From Nocardioides sp. S5 (GTDB lineage: Bacteria; Actinomycetota; Actinomycetes; Propionibacteriales; Nocardioidaceae): DNA of 64,000 bases. Positions 1 to 8,529 of the stretch are shown here, one piece after another. The number at the start of each line of letters is the position of its first letter. The first letter of the stretch is position 1. Where the stretch lies: contig NZ_CP022296.1 of the NCBI RefSeq assembly GCF_017310035.1, forward strand, positions 2,914,001 through 2,978,000, in the 5' to 3' direction. The notes below the pieces were generated by a model. That model had not been told where the DNA came from, made no database searches, and saw only the letters and a program-made list of their open reading frames with translations. The translations under genes and the position numbers were made by a program.

Positions 1-1655
1 TCCGGCTGCCCGACCCGGTATCCGAACGCAATCAGTCCGGCGTGGGCCCGGTCGAACGCTGCCCCGGCGTCGGGAACCACGACCCGGTCGAGCAGTCGGT
101 CCACCTGGTGTCGACGCAGGAAGAGCATCAGCCCAGAGCTGAATGCGATGCTCGACATGACGATCTCAGGACTGAGTCCGTGCCAGAACTGGAACGCCCC
201 CAATGGCTCGCCAGGCACGACATCGGCGCCGGCTCGTGCCACGAGCGGGTTCAACAAGTCGATGCCGGCGCCCAGGACCAACCCGGCCAACGCCGCGATC
301 GCCGCAGGGGCCAGGAACGCCGGCGACGGCTCGTAGAGGCCGGGTTGGTGAGTGCTGCCGCCGAAAGCGCCGTAGACGATGCGCAGCCCGTAGGCCGTGG
401 TCAGCGCCGATGCGGCGACTGCGATCGAGCCGGCGACCAGCCCCGCCGCTGGGGCGAAGTCGGCCTGGAAGATTCCTTGGAAGAGGTATTCCTTGCTCAC
501 GAAGCCGAGCATCGGCACGATGCCGGCCATCGAGAGTCCGGCCAGCGCTGTCATCGTCGCGGTCACCGGCATCACCCGCCACAGCCCGGACAGCTCCCGG
601 ATGTCGCGACTACCTGCCTCCTTGTCGATGATTCCGACGAGCATGAACAACGTCGCCTTGAACAGCGCGTGGGCGATGGTGTGGAGCATAGCGGCGGCAA
701 GAGCGATCGGGGTGCCGACGCCGATGGCGGCAACCAGCAGCCCGAGCTGGCTGACGGTCGAGTGGGCGAGGATGGCCTTCAGATCGTGCTGGCGCAGGGC
801 CATGAAGGCGCCCCACAACGCCGAGGTCAATCCGATCGAGACCAGGAGCGCCGACCATGCGGGCACGCCCGAGAAGATGGGCGAGACCAGCATCAGCAGG
901 TACACACCGGCCTTGACCATCGTCGCCGCATGCAGGAAGGCGCTGACCGGGGTCATCGCCACCATCGCACCGGGTAGCCAGAAATGCAGCGGCACCTGGG
1001 CCGACTTGGTAAACGCGGCGAACGCGATCAGGGCGCCGATCGGCAATGCCAGCGGTGACGCGAGGATCACCTCGCGGTCGGCCAGGATGTCGCTGATTGC
1101 CGTGCTCCCGGTGACCACGGTGAGGAGCACCACGGCTACCAGCAGGGCCAGACCGCCGGCTGCGGTGATCAGCAGAGCCCGCCGGGCCGGCCGGGTGGCC
1201 CGGCCCCCGGCCAGCCCGAGCAGCAGGAAGGAACAGTAGGTGGTGGCCTCCCAGAACACGAAGAGGAGCACAACATCGGCGGCAAGCACCAGCCCCAGCA
1301 TGGCGGCCGCGAACAGCGTGAGCAGTCCGTAGATGGCCCCATGGGGATCGTGCGAGCTCAAGTAGCGAGGGCAGTAGGCCATGATCAAGGCGCCTACGCC
1401 GAGCACCATCAACGCGAACAGCGACGAGAGTCCGTTGAGCCGCAGGGCGAACGAGACCCCCAACGACGGCAACCAGTCCACGGAGGTCTCGACCGTGCCC
1501 CCGTCAAGGATGCGCGGCACGTGGAACGCGATCAGGATCGCGACCCCCGCGAAACCAGCGGCGAACACGTAGCCGAGCTCCCGGCCCCCACCCAAGCGAG
1601 CCAGGAGCGGAGCCAGGACGGCCAAGACCGTCAGCGCGCCAAGGGCGAGCAGCAC
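1..1655 (-). CDS. mrpA: Na+/H+ antiporter subunit A (MrpA/MnhA), 3' part outside window
   Basis: Large membrane subunit of an Mrp-type multisubunit cation/proton antiporter, homologous to NuoL of complex I. About 551 codons are visible before the gene leaves the window. It reads as a chain of hydrophobic segments and carries the proton-channel core seen in MrpA/NuoL: FTKSAQVPLHFWLPGAM, then TPVSAFLHAATMVKAG, with the conserved Lys and His residues. Further on, HALFKATLFMLVG and LGFVSKEYLF match the second half of the antiporter-like domain. The GTG start at 1655 is preceded by AGGAGG at 5-nt spacing, which settles the start. It lies 43 nt downstream of the CaCA exchanger on the same strand, so the two may form a cation-homeostasis operon. 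MrpB-G subunits would be expected beyond the left edge. MrpA rather than NuoL is inferred from the KSAQ and AMVAMTP sequence and the absence of nuo genes. Confidence 0.88.
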   Translation of the reverse strand, partial: MLLALGALTVLAVLAPLLARLGGGRELGYVFAAGFAGVAILIAFHVPRILDGGTVETSVDWLPSLGVSFALRLNGLSSLFALMVLGVGALIMAYCPRYLSSHDPHGAIYGLLTLFAAAMLGLVLAADVVLLFVFWEATTYCSFLLLGLAGGRATRPARRALLITAAGGLALLVAVVLLTVVTGSTAISDILADREVILASPLALPIGALIAFAAFTKSAQVPLHFWLPGAMVAMTPVSAFLHAATMVKAGVYLLMLVSPIFSGVPAWSALLVSIGLTSALWGAFMALRQHDLKAILAHSTVSQLGLLVAAIGVGTPIALAAAMLHTIAHALFKATLFMLVGIIDKEAGSRDIRELSGLWRVMPVTATMTALAGLSMAGIVPMLGFVSKEYLFQGIFQADFAPAAGLVAGSIAVAASALTTAYGLRIVYGAFGGSTHQPGLYEPSPAFLAPAAIAALAGLVLGAGIDLLNPLVARAGADVVPGEPLGAFQFWHGLSPEIVMSSIAFSSGLMLFLRRHQVDRLLDRVVVPDAGAAFDRAHAGLIAFGYRVGQP

Positions 1656-1698
1656 GTCGGCCTCCTCGGGTCGTGACGCTCGTCGGACATCCGGAGCC

Positions 1699-2787
1699 TC
1701 AGGACGGCGCCAGCGGCTCGCGAGCCGCGCGACGCCGACCAATCTCGTAGGCCCCGAGGACGACCAAGGTGATCGCGACCAACGGCAAGGTGAACCAGAT
1801 CATCACGGCCGTGAAGCCCCCGAGCGCGTCGTGCTCGGTGGCTGCCAGCACCACGTAAGCGGTGAACGCGGCGTACAACCCGACGAACAGCGCGCCCTCC
1901 CAACGGGCGATGGCCATCCCGGTGAAAGCCACGGGCAGCAGCGCGACCGCTGCGGCGATCATGAGCGGGATGTCGAGGGCCACGGCCGCGTCTGCGACCG
2001 GTACCCCGTCATCGGCCACCAAGGCGGCGACGCCCAGCACAGCAGCGATGTTGAAGATGTTGCTGCCGACGATGTTGCCGACCGCCAGGTCGCGCTCACC
2101 GCGTCGAACAGCAATGAGGGACGTCGCCAGCTCAGGGAGCGAGGTACCTACCGCAACCACCGTGAGCCCGACCACCAGGCCACTCACCCCAAACCCCTCA
2201 GCGATGCCGACCGCACCCTCGACCAGCAGCTGCGCTCCGACGACCAACAGCGCCACCCCGCCGAGCACCGCCAGGAGGAGCAGCCACACCGGTCGTTCCT
2301 TCTCGCCCACTGTTGACTCGCGGACATACGGCGCACTGCGTCGCCCCACAACGACCGACACCGCGGTGTAGACGACTATCACCGTGACCAGAAAGAACCC
2401 GTCAGCAAGGCTCAGGCGGCCGTCCAGCGACAGCAGCAACAAGCACATTGACACCCCGACCATCACCGGCACGTCCAGACGAATCAACTGTGCGCGCACC
2501 GTCAACGGTAGGAGCAGCGCGGAGGCACCCAGGATCAGTAGGACGTTCACGATGTTGCTGCCCACAACGTTGCCGACCGCCAGGTCGGGTTGCCCTTCCA
2601 AGACCGCGCCGACAGTGACGGCCATCTCTGGCGACGACGTGGAGAAGGCCACCACCGTCAACCCGATGACCAGCGAGGAGAGGCCGACACGAGCCGCGAG
2701 ATCCGATGCCCCCCTCACCAGAAGCTCACCGCCACCGACCAAGATGACCAGCCCGATCGCCACAAGAGCGACGTCGACTGCGCTCAC
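1699..2787 (-). CDS. Calcium/sodium antiporter, CaCA family (YrbG-like)
   Basis: Inner-membrane exchanger of about 362 residues, likely moving Ca2+ out against Na+ or H+. It shows the internal duplication of the family. The first alpha-repeat has FSTSSPEMAVTV and VVGSNIVNVLLILG; the second has VGTSLPELATSL and IVGSNIFNIAAVLG. The paired Glu and Asn residues of these motifs bind cations in the family. About ten hydrophobic segments are visible. I chose the GTG at 2787 because the first membrane helix begins right after it (VDVALVAIGLVILVGG). The frame stays open to 3000, but that upstream part is not membrane-like and looks non-coding. No strong ribosome-binding site precedes the GTG, so the start is the least certain point. 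mrpA follows 43 nt downstream. Confidence 0.87.
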   Translation of the reverse strand: MSAVDVALVAIGLVILVGGGELLVRGASDLAARVGLSSLVIGLTVVAFSTSSPEMAVTVGAVLEGQPDLAVGNVVGSNIVNVLLILGASALLLPLTVRAQLIRLDVPVMVGVSMCLLLLSLDGRLSLADGFFLVTVIVVYTAVSVVVGRRSAPYVRESTVGEKERPVWLLLLAVLGGVALLVVGAQLLVEGAVGIAEGFGVSGLVVGLTVVAVGTSLPELATSLIAVRRGERDLAVGNIVGSNIFNIAAVLGVAALVADDGVPVADAAVALDIPLMIAAAVALLPVAFTGMAIARWEGALFVGLYAAFTAYVVLAATEHDALGGFTAVMIWFTLPLVAITLVVLGAYEIGRRRAAREPLAPS

Positions 2788-3529
2788 AGGCTGAGAGCAA
2801 GACTCTGAGCGCGCCCGGCCGCTGATAGGCAATGGCGGTCCGCGATCAGCGGCGCGGCAAGCTCTGTCCGGGTGCCGATGAGTACTGCCATCCTCGCAGG
2901 CAACTGGCGCTGCCTGACTGGCCGGATCGAAAAGGACATCGACACTGCTCCTGACGGTCTCGTAAGGTCCTCCCGACGTCGATCGGTCGAGGCGGAACAC
3001 TGGGGCGGAGATGCAGGCCGGAATGATGATGGCACAGTGTTGAACTCACTTCCAATGCGTAGCAAATCACGCGAATCCTACCGCGCATGTCAAATGGACG
3101 TGAGCCAAGTTGCAATCCACGCCACCGCGTCGCCCGGGTCAATCGACCACTCGTAGCCCAGCCATCCTCGCCTCGAGGTACGTCGACCAACGCGGCGCTG
3201 CCGGCGTCGCATACCCACGCATGGAATGACCGCAGCGGGAACCGTATGCGGCGAGCCCTGTTGACCCTGAGTGGCGATGACGGGTTCGTCCCGTTAGCCC
3301 TGTCCGGAGGCGTCCCCGGGACGGGGGCGTCGCGCGGAACATGCAGCAGCGAGAATGCGAGGCCCACCTCTTGGGTCCGCCGCCGGAAATGCGGACTTCC
3401 GGTACTGAACGGTCGAGCCGAACCTCGTCGATGAGATGGAGTACGCAGCCGAGTAGCGAACCCTCGAGCCCGACGTCTCCAGTCAGACTCGTTACCGCTT
3501 CATTTCCAACCTCATTGTCATGCGATGAC
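2788..3529. other. Gene-poor stretch, no supported gene
   Basis: Short open frames exist here on both strands (for example 3087-3434 plus and 2784-3065 minus). None shows a recognisable domain, a good ribosome-binding site or actinobacterial third-position GC bias. Base composition is lower in GC and more even than in neighbouring genes, as in decayed accessory DNA. It could hold the promoter and leader of the CaCA gene and worn-out element sequence. I see no clear riboswitch, transposase or tRNA fragment. Confidence 0.5.
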
Positions 3530-3692
3530 GAAGAGTGACGAGTCCAAGATCCGCTCCCCCTGGACGCCTCCGAAGACCTTCAATACTGAGCGGCACGCAT
3601 GCTACGAAGGTTCGTAGATCGGTCCGCCCCTCGGGGCGGGCCGAGCGTCATTTCGAGGCTAGGTGACGAGTGCTGACGGGAGGTGACGAGGG
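3530..3692 (+). other. oriT-like cluster upstream of the relaxase gene
   Basis: Just before the relaxase start lie a 7-bp-arm palindrome at 3602-3617 (CTACGAA, GG, TTCGTAG) and a 10-bp-stem hairpin at 3621-3642 centred on GCCCCTCGGGGC. There are also copies of GTGACGAG at 3535, 3663 and 3683, the last two inside a 10-bp direct repeat AGGTGACGAG. MobF relaxases nick beside such inverted repeats, usually close to their own gene. No nic site can be named from sequence alone. The hairpin could instead be a terminator or attenuator. Confidence 0.35.
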
Positions 3693-6463
3693 ATGCGCGG
3701 TGGGGTGAAGTTCTACCGCGGATCGGCGTCCGCCGCGCGCTCCTACGTCGAGGCCGACCGTTCCCGAGTCGACGACTACTACCTCGCAGAGGGCACAGGG
3801 GTGGCCGAGCGGTACGTCGCCGCGACTTCGCTGGTAGAGGGGGGACGCGGTGTTACCGCAGTTCAGGGCGGGGGGACGCTCGACGGTGACGCCTACGAAC
3901 GGTGGGTCGCCGGCTACGACGTCGAGACAGGCGCAGCGAGGGTCGGCTGCGCGACGACGCGCGTGCGTTGCGGTTCGTCGAGGTCGTCGTGAACGGGCCG
4001 AAGTCCTGGTCGCTCGCCGCGGCACTCCACCCCGAGATTGCGATGGCGTACGACGCGGCAATGGACCGCGCGACGGGTGAGGTCATCGGGTGGATGGGCG
4101 CGCACGCCACCACCCGCGTCGGGCCACGTGGGCGGCAGGTGCAGGTCCCGGTGGAGAAGCTCGAGGCAGCTGTCGTGCGGCACTACACCTCGCGTGCAGG
4201 TGACCCGCACCGTCACCTGCACGTGCAGATCAACGCTCGCGTGTTCGCGTCCGGGGCGTGGCGTGGTCTGCACTCGGTCGGTGTGGTGGACAGCATCGAG
4301 GCGCTCAACGGGATCGGGCACGCGGCGGTGATGTGCGACCCGGAGTTCCGGACGGCTCTCGCTGCGCGTGGGTACACGCTGGACAACGACGGCGAGATCG
4401 AGCAGCTCGCGCCGTACGTCGGACGGTTCAGCCAGCGCGCCGCGCAGATCGGTCGCAACGTCGACCGCTACGAGGCCGCTTGGCGGGCCGAGCACCCCGT
4501 CCAAGAGCCGGGTCCGCGACTGCGCCAGACGTGGGACCGCTGTGCGTGGGCCGACGCGCGACCGGACAAGGTCGTGCCCCGCAGCGGCGCCGACCTCGTC
4601 GCGGCGTGGAACACCGAGCTGCACGACCTTGGCTTCACCCCGCCCACCGCTTCCGCGACCGAACCAGGGCTACAGATCGGGCGGATCAACCGCGACGCCG
4701 CCGCCGATCTCGTGCTCACCCGGCTCGGGTCCAAGCGGTCGGCGTGGAACGCACCCGACATCCGTGGCGAGGTCGAACGACTGATCGCCTCCGTCGGCGT
4801 CGTCGCCGACCGTGCGGTCCGGCACGAGCTGGTCGAAGACATCGCCGAGCGCGCCCAAACACGATGCGTGCCATTGCTGGAACGCGACGACGCCCCCGAG
4901 CATGTCCGGAGCCTGACGTCCGAGCGGGTCCTTGCGGTTGAGGCCGACCTTGTCGACAGCATCGACGAGCGCGCAGCGCAGCCAGCCACCGTCGCCGTCG
5001 GACTCCGGGGCATCGACCACCTCGACCCCGCACAACAGCACGTCGTCGCCGCCCTGGCCAGCGACACCAGTCTGATCGTCATCGAGGGCGCCGCCGGCAC
5101 CGGGAAGACCACCACGCTGGCCGCAGCACGCGACGTACTCGACGCGTACGACCGTCGACTCGTGGTCGTCACCCCCACCCTCAAGGCCGCTCAGGCGGCG
5201 CAGGATCAGGTCGGTGCCGACGCGTTCTCCGCAGCCTGGATGGTCCACCAGCACGGGTACCGGTGGGATGAGGACGGCCGCTGGACGCGAGTCGACACTG
5301 GCCCGGACGCCGTACCCGAGCTTCGTAATGCGCTGCGTGCGCGGTTGTCTCCCGGTGACGTGCTGCTCGTCGACGAGGCTGGGATGCTGGACCAGGACAC
5401 CGCTCGCGCACTGTTCGCGATCGCCGACCGAGCACACGCCAGGGTGGCGCTTCTTGGTGACCGCCACCAGCTCCCAGCTGTTGGGCGTGGCGGCGTCCTC
5501 GACCTCGCAATAAGGTGGGTGTCACCCGCAGCCCACCTGGAGCTCGAGTCGGTCCACCGGTTCACCGACCCCGCATACGCCGACCTTTCGCTTCTCATGC
5601 GCACCGGCGAGCGCTCTGGTGAAGTTTTCGACGACCTTCTGGAGCGAGGCCAGATCGTCCTCCACGCCAGCGAGGTCGAACGCACCGCAGCCCTGGCCGA
5701 CATTGGCGCCGACCGTGCCAATGTCAGTAGCGGTGATGGTGACCGACTCGTTATCGCTGACACCCGCGACCAAGTGAGTGCCCTGAACGCAGCCATCCGC
5801 GACCGGCGGCACGACTCTGACGCACGATTTGGTGAGCCATCTGGTGAGCGGGCTGGGGACAGCGCTGGCGAGCCTGTCACGCGTCGTGGTGAGCGGATCG
5901 GTCTCGGCGACCGAGTCGCGACCCGACGCAACGACCGCGACCTCGAGGTCGCCAACCGCGACACCTGGACCGTCGCCGGTGTCGGTGAGGACGGCAGCCT
6001 CTTGGTGGTCGGTCGCGCCGGGCAGCGCGCGCTTCCCGCCGAGTACGTCCGCAAGCACGTCGAGCTGGCGTTCACCACCACTGCCTACGGGGCTCAGGGC
6101 GAGACCGTCGACTCGGCACACTTCGCCCTCGGTGAGACCACCGGCGCGGCGTCGGCGTACGTCGCTATGACCCGGGGCCGTCACAACAACGTCGCCCACC
6201 TCGTCGCCGCGACGATCGACGACGCCCGCAGCCAGTGGGTTGAGGTCTTCAGCCGTGACCGTGCCGACCTCGGACCCGCCCACGCCGCCCAGAGGGCCGC
6301 GGAAAACATCGACCGGTATGGACCGAACACGCCCCCACCCGCAACCACACCGGCGCCCTCACCCGCGGCCGCACTGCAGGCTGCGGCACTGCGCGACGGG
6401 CCGCGGCGCCCAACCCCGCCGGTCCCATCCACCGTGCCGCCGTCCCGCGGGATCGGTCGCTGA
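3693..6463 (+). pseudogene. MobF-family conjugative relaxase-helicase (TraA/TrwC type), frameshifted
   Basis: Relaxases of this family nick plasmid or element DNA at oriT, stay bound to the 5' end and unwind the strand for transfer. Reading starts at ATG 3693 (GGGAGG upstream) with the expected N-terminus, including the tyrosine-bearing VKFYRG and VDDYYLAEG. At about 3933-3941 the frame shifts by one base: the first frame runs ETGAA then nonsense, while the continuation GRLRDDARALRFVEVV lies in another frame that runs open to 6463. One lost base explains it. Downstream are NGPKSWSLA, the HUH-type metal site GDPHRHLHVQIN, a Walker A motif GAAGTGKTT, Walker B LLVDEAGML, LGDRHQLPAVGRGG and helicase motif TTAYGAQGETVDSA. 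Joined, it would be about 920 residues with a Pro/Ala-rich tail. No slippery heptamer is seen at the break, so a programmed shift is unlikely; a sequencing error cannot be excluded. Confidence 0.85.
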
Positions 6464-6654
6464 CCCGGTTCCCCCAGGGTGATCGCTCAAGGGACCAGCG
6501 ACGACATAGGTGACTACGGAGACGCCGACCTCGACACGGATGACCATCGCATGACCAACGGATGGCCAGCAGATGTCCGATCCGCACAGCAGGCCGTTGC
6601 TTTTCCGGGAGAAGGCCCTCGAATCCGTCGACGGCCACGACGAGAGGCGACGTG

Positions 6655-6894
6655 ATGGTGACACCCATCGGCATCCCCGACGACTGGGACGACAACAACC
6701 TGATCCTGTTCGAAGAGTTCTGCGACCTCATCCGCACACCCCAACGCACCGTCCGCGACTGGCGCCGACGTGGCGTCGGCCCCAGGTGGACCCGCTTCCA
6801 AGGCGTCGGGCGGCTCTACATAACCGTCGCCGAAGCCCGACGCTTCCTCGCCTCAGCCACCGTCACGCACACGGAGGTGGGCTCCGATGGCTGA
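6655..6894 (+). CDS. Small helix-turn-helix DNA-binding protein (element-encoded)
   Basis: A 79-residue protein starting MVTPIGIPDDWDDNN with a MerR/excisionase-like HTH: FCDLIRTPQRTVRDWRRRGVGP is the helix-turn-helix and recognition region, followed by VGRLYITVAEARRFL. The ATG at 6655 has GAGAGG 7 nt upstream; the frame extends to 6562 but without recognisable sequence. It overlaps the next gene by 8 nt, so the two are probably co-translated. Acidic N-terminal HTH proteins of this size often sit beside xis genes in actinobacterial integrative elements and control excision or replication genes. The exact role here is not known. Confidence 0.7.
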   Translation: MVTPIGIPDDWDDNNLILFEEFCDLIRTPQRTVRDWRRRGVGPRWTRFQGVGRLYITVAEARRFLASATVTHTEVGSDG

Positions 6895-7084
6895 ACGACG
6901 CACCATCCCCGTCTACCTCAGCCTCGAGGAAGCCGCCGAGGCCATGTCGGTCTCGACCAAGACCATTCGCCGCTGGATCGCCGCCGGCACCCTCCCGGCG
7001 TACCGCTGTGGCAAGCGCGCCATCCGGATCAAGCTCGAGGACCTCGAGGCCACCCCTCGGCAAATTCCCGCCGGGCATTCCTGA
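6887..7084 (+). CDS. Excisionase-family DNA-binding protein
   Basis: A 65-residue HTH_17/excisionase-type protein. LSLEEAAEAMSVSTKTIRRW is the winged-helix recognition unit and IAAGTLPAYRCGKRAIRIKLEDL the wing, the usual build of Xis proteins that bend attachment-site DNA and steer the integrase towards excision. The ATG has GGAGG 9 nt upstream, inside the end of the preceding gene. An integrase gene normally follows directly; here only about 150 bp separate the stop from tRNA-Val and none is present. It may therefore be an orphan, or act as a regulator of the element genes. Confidence 0.8.
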   Translation: MAERRTIPVYLSLEEAAEAMSVSTKTIRRWIAAGTLPAYRCGKRAIRIKLEDLEATPRQIPAGHS

Positions 7085-7188
7085 CGATCGGTGGGCCCCG
7101 CTGAAAGCGGCCGGACCGCCGAACGACACAACAAGTCATGCCAATCATCGGCCGGATCAGCGTCGGCCTTGTTGCACGTATGTTGCAC
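7085..7188. other. Junction between excisionase gene and tRNA, integrase missing
   Basis: This short stretch sits where the integrase gene and attachment region of the element would be expected. It contains the direct repeat GTTGCACG at 7171-7178 and 7182-7189, 11 bp apart, which resembles integrase arm-type sites. A small hairpin (CCGCT, GAA, AGCGG) lies near 7095. There is no coding sequence I can support. The repeat may be what remains of an attachment region. Confidence 0.4.
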
Positions 7189-7222
7189 GAGAGGCCCTTC
7201 CCCAGATGGGAAAGGGCCTCTC
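7189..7222. terminator. Hairpin between element and tRNA-Val, likely bidirectional terminator
   Basis: An 11-bp perfect stem, GAGAGGCCCTT against AAGGGCCTCTC, is extended by a partly matched CCC/GGG and closed by a short loop. It lies 17 nt past the 3' end of the minus-strand tRNA and after the plus-strand excisionase gene, so it can end both transcripts. There is no long T-run. Confidence 0.7.
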
Positions 7223-7239
7223 ACCTGCAGTTACTCGGG

Positions 7240-7311
7240 TGGGCGATACTGGGTTCGAACCAGTGACCTCTTCGGTGTGAACGAAGCGCGCTACCACTGC
7301 GCCAATCGCCC
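7240..7311 (-). tRNA. tRNA-Val (anticodon CAC)
   Basis: Clover-leaf on the minus strand. The acceptor GGGCGAT pairs with ATCGCCC and is followed by discriminator A; CCA is not encoded. The anticodon stem CTTCG/CGAAG closes the loop TTCACAC, giving anticodon CAC, which reads GUG. The T-arm contains GGTTCGAACC. It serves as the apparent insertion site of the mobile-element remnant that abuts its 3' end. Confidence 0.95.
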
Positions 7312-7372
7312 GCGACGCCGAAACGATATCCCATGGCGGCAGCGCCACCGCAATCAGGGGGCGTGGTCGCGC

Positions 7373-7870
7373 TCAGGACCGGTCGGTGGCCCGCTGGCGC
7401 TCGGAGCCCTCGCCCTTGATCTGGCGGCGCAGGTCCTCGGCCTTCTCCGGGTGGCCGTGGAAGCGACGGTAGCTGTAGACGATCAGCGCGATCGCGATGA
7501 ACGCCGAGGCGACCTGGGTGATGCCGGTCCAGATCCCGCCCGGCAGCCACCACGTCTCCGACACGGGCCACCACTCGGGCGCCGGCGGCTTCACGATCCA
7601 GAGCACGCCGCACGCGGCGAGCGCCACGGCGCCCAGGCAGGAGGCGATGATGCGCGGCCACGTCTCCACGCCCTCGGCCGCACCGACCAGCGCGCGCAGG
7701 CGCACGGGCTCGACACGACGCTCAGCCCACTCGTACTGCTGCGAGAGCAGAGCGAGCCCGGCGAAGATGCCGAGCAGCCCCGGGCCGGGCAGGAAGATCG
7801 CGGCCATGCCCAGGAGGAGGAGCACCCACCCCAGGGTCTCGAGAGCGATCCGCTTCGCTGCCCCTGTCAT
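7373..7870 (-). CDS. PGPGW-type transmembrane protein
   Basis: A 165-residue membrane protein. The N-terminal half has LETLGWVLLLLGMAAIFLPGPG, the hallmark of the putative transmembrane PGPGW family, followed by LLGIFAGLALLSQQYEWAE. Two more hydrophobic helices follow (near residues 75-95 and 115-135), then a basic cytoplasmic tail. The ATG at 7870 follows a TAGGTT box by 7 nt, predicting a leaderless mRNA; an upstream in-frame extension to 7942 is unlikely. Function is unknown; the family is small and widespread in Actinobacteria and Proteobacteria. It is divergent from the ssgA-like gene. Confidence 0.8.
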   Translation of the reverse strand: MTGAAKRIALETLGWVLLLLGMAAIFLPGPGLLGIFAGLALLSQQYEWAERRVEPVRLRALVGAAEGVETWPRIIASCLGAVALAACGVLWIVKPPAPEWWPVSETWWLPGGIWTGITQVASAFIAIALIVYSYRRFHGHPEKAEDLRRQIKGEGSERQRATDRS

Positions 7871-7877
7871 GGGGGAA

Positions 7878-7883
7878 AACCTA
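7878..7883 (-). promoter_or_regulatory. TAGGTT -10 box, predicted leaderless start of PGPGW gene
   Basis: TAGGTT lies 7 nt before the ATG at 7870 on the minus strand. In actinobacteria such spacing puts the transcription start on the start codon. Confidence 0.55.
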
Positions 7884-8014
7884 CCGGGCTGCGCCACACG
7901 CGCACGCAGGGCGCTAATCGCATGTAACGTCAAGTTCGTCATGAGTCCGGGTCAAGATCCGGTCTAATCCAGTGTTGACCATTTTTTGCCGTTTCGCATC
8001 ACGAGGGGGGTCGG

Positions 8015-8509
8015 ATGCCGTCTCATGAGCAACTCAACCCGGCCTCACCCCCGGGCGCACCCCTAGGAGCCTCCATGAACATGTCCGGTAGCGGGCACAC
8101 CCTGTCCGATGTCGCGTTGGACATCACGGTCGAGTGCATGGACGAGCGCGGCATCCGCCACGAGATCGACACCGTCCTCGGCTACCGCAGCTCCGACCCC
8201 TTCGCCGTGGCGATGACGTTCATCACCTCCGACGGCAACCTGGTGTGGACCTTCGGTCGCGACCTGCTGATCCGCGGCACCGAGAGCCCCTCCGGCGACG
8301 GCGACGTGCACGTCTCCCCCACCATCGGGGTCAGCGGCCGAGCGATGGTCAGCATCGAGCTGAGCTCCCCCGACGGCCACCTCGTGCTGCTGGCGCGGGC
8401 CGGCGACATCCACGACTTCATCGCCCGCACCTCGGCCCTCGTCGCGCCCGGCACCGAGTCGGACTTCTTCGACGCCGATCTGCTCATCAGCCAGGTCCTC
8501 GCCTCCTGA
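8015..8509 (+). CDS. SsgA-like (SALP) sporulation/cell-division regulator
   Basis: A 164-residue protein of the SsgA-like family, found in morphologically complex actinomycetes, where members help place FtsZ rings and control septal peptidoglycan. Family features visible include LGYRSSDPFAVAMTF near the middle, VWTFGRDLL after it, and GHLVLLARAGDIHDFIART towards the end. The ATG at 8015 is preceded by a strong GAGGGGGG box, so I keep the longer start; ATG 8075 (MNMSGSG) is an alternative nearer the family's usual N-terminus. It stands alone, divergent from the PGPGW gene. In organisms that do not sporulate its role is probably in ordinary septation; that is inference. Confidence 0.88.
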   Translation: MPSHEQLNPASPPGAPLGASMNMSGSGHTLSDVALDITVECMDERGIRHEIDTVLGYRSSDPFAVAMTFITSDGNLVWTFGRDLLIRGTESPSGDGDVHVSPTIGVSGRAMVSIELSSPDGHLVLLARAGDIHDFIARTSALVAPGTESDFFDADLLISQVLAS

Positions 8510-8529
8510 GGCCAGCCCCGGTCCTCGGC

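Larger units (their letters stand above)
3530..7239 (+). mobile_element. Remnant of an integrative/conjugative element at tRNA-Val
   Basis: A relaxase-helicase gene (frameshifted), an HTH gene and an excisionase-like gene lie in one direction and run up to the 3' end of tRNA-Val(CAC), a standard integration target. No integrase gene occurs between the excisionase gene (ends 7084) and the tRNA (7240), although one would be expected there. I found no second copy of the tRNA 3' end in the window, so the other boundary is unknown and may lie left of position 1. The element looks immobile on its own: broken relaxase and no integrase. The left coordinate given is only where element-like sequence becomes recognisable. 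Confidence 0.55.

Noticed and set aside
2788..3000. Riboswitch upstream of the Ca2+ exchanger
   Set aside because: No conserved ion- or c-di-AMP-sensing core could be recognised by eye; short stems only.
3087..3434. A 115-codon plus-strand frame as a real gene
   Set aside because: No ribosome-binding site, no domain, and even base use at codon positions.
3933..3947. Programmed ribosomal frameshift in the relaxase gene
   Set aside because: No slippery heptamer and no stable downstream structure at the break; relaxases of this family are normally in one frame.
1..7240. Second copy of the tRNA-Val 3' end marking the far element boundary
   Set aside because: I searched by eye for GGTTCGAACC-like sequence and found none in the window, so no att pair is claimed.
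6573..7280. Plus-strand frame ending in GDTGFEPVTSSV across tRNA-Val
   Set aside because: The ending is the translated antisense of a tRNA, a common false gene; the true genes here are the HTH and excisionase frames.
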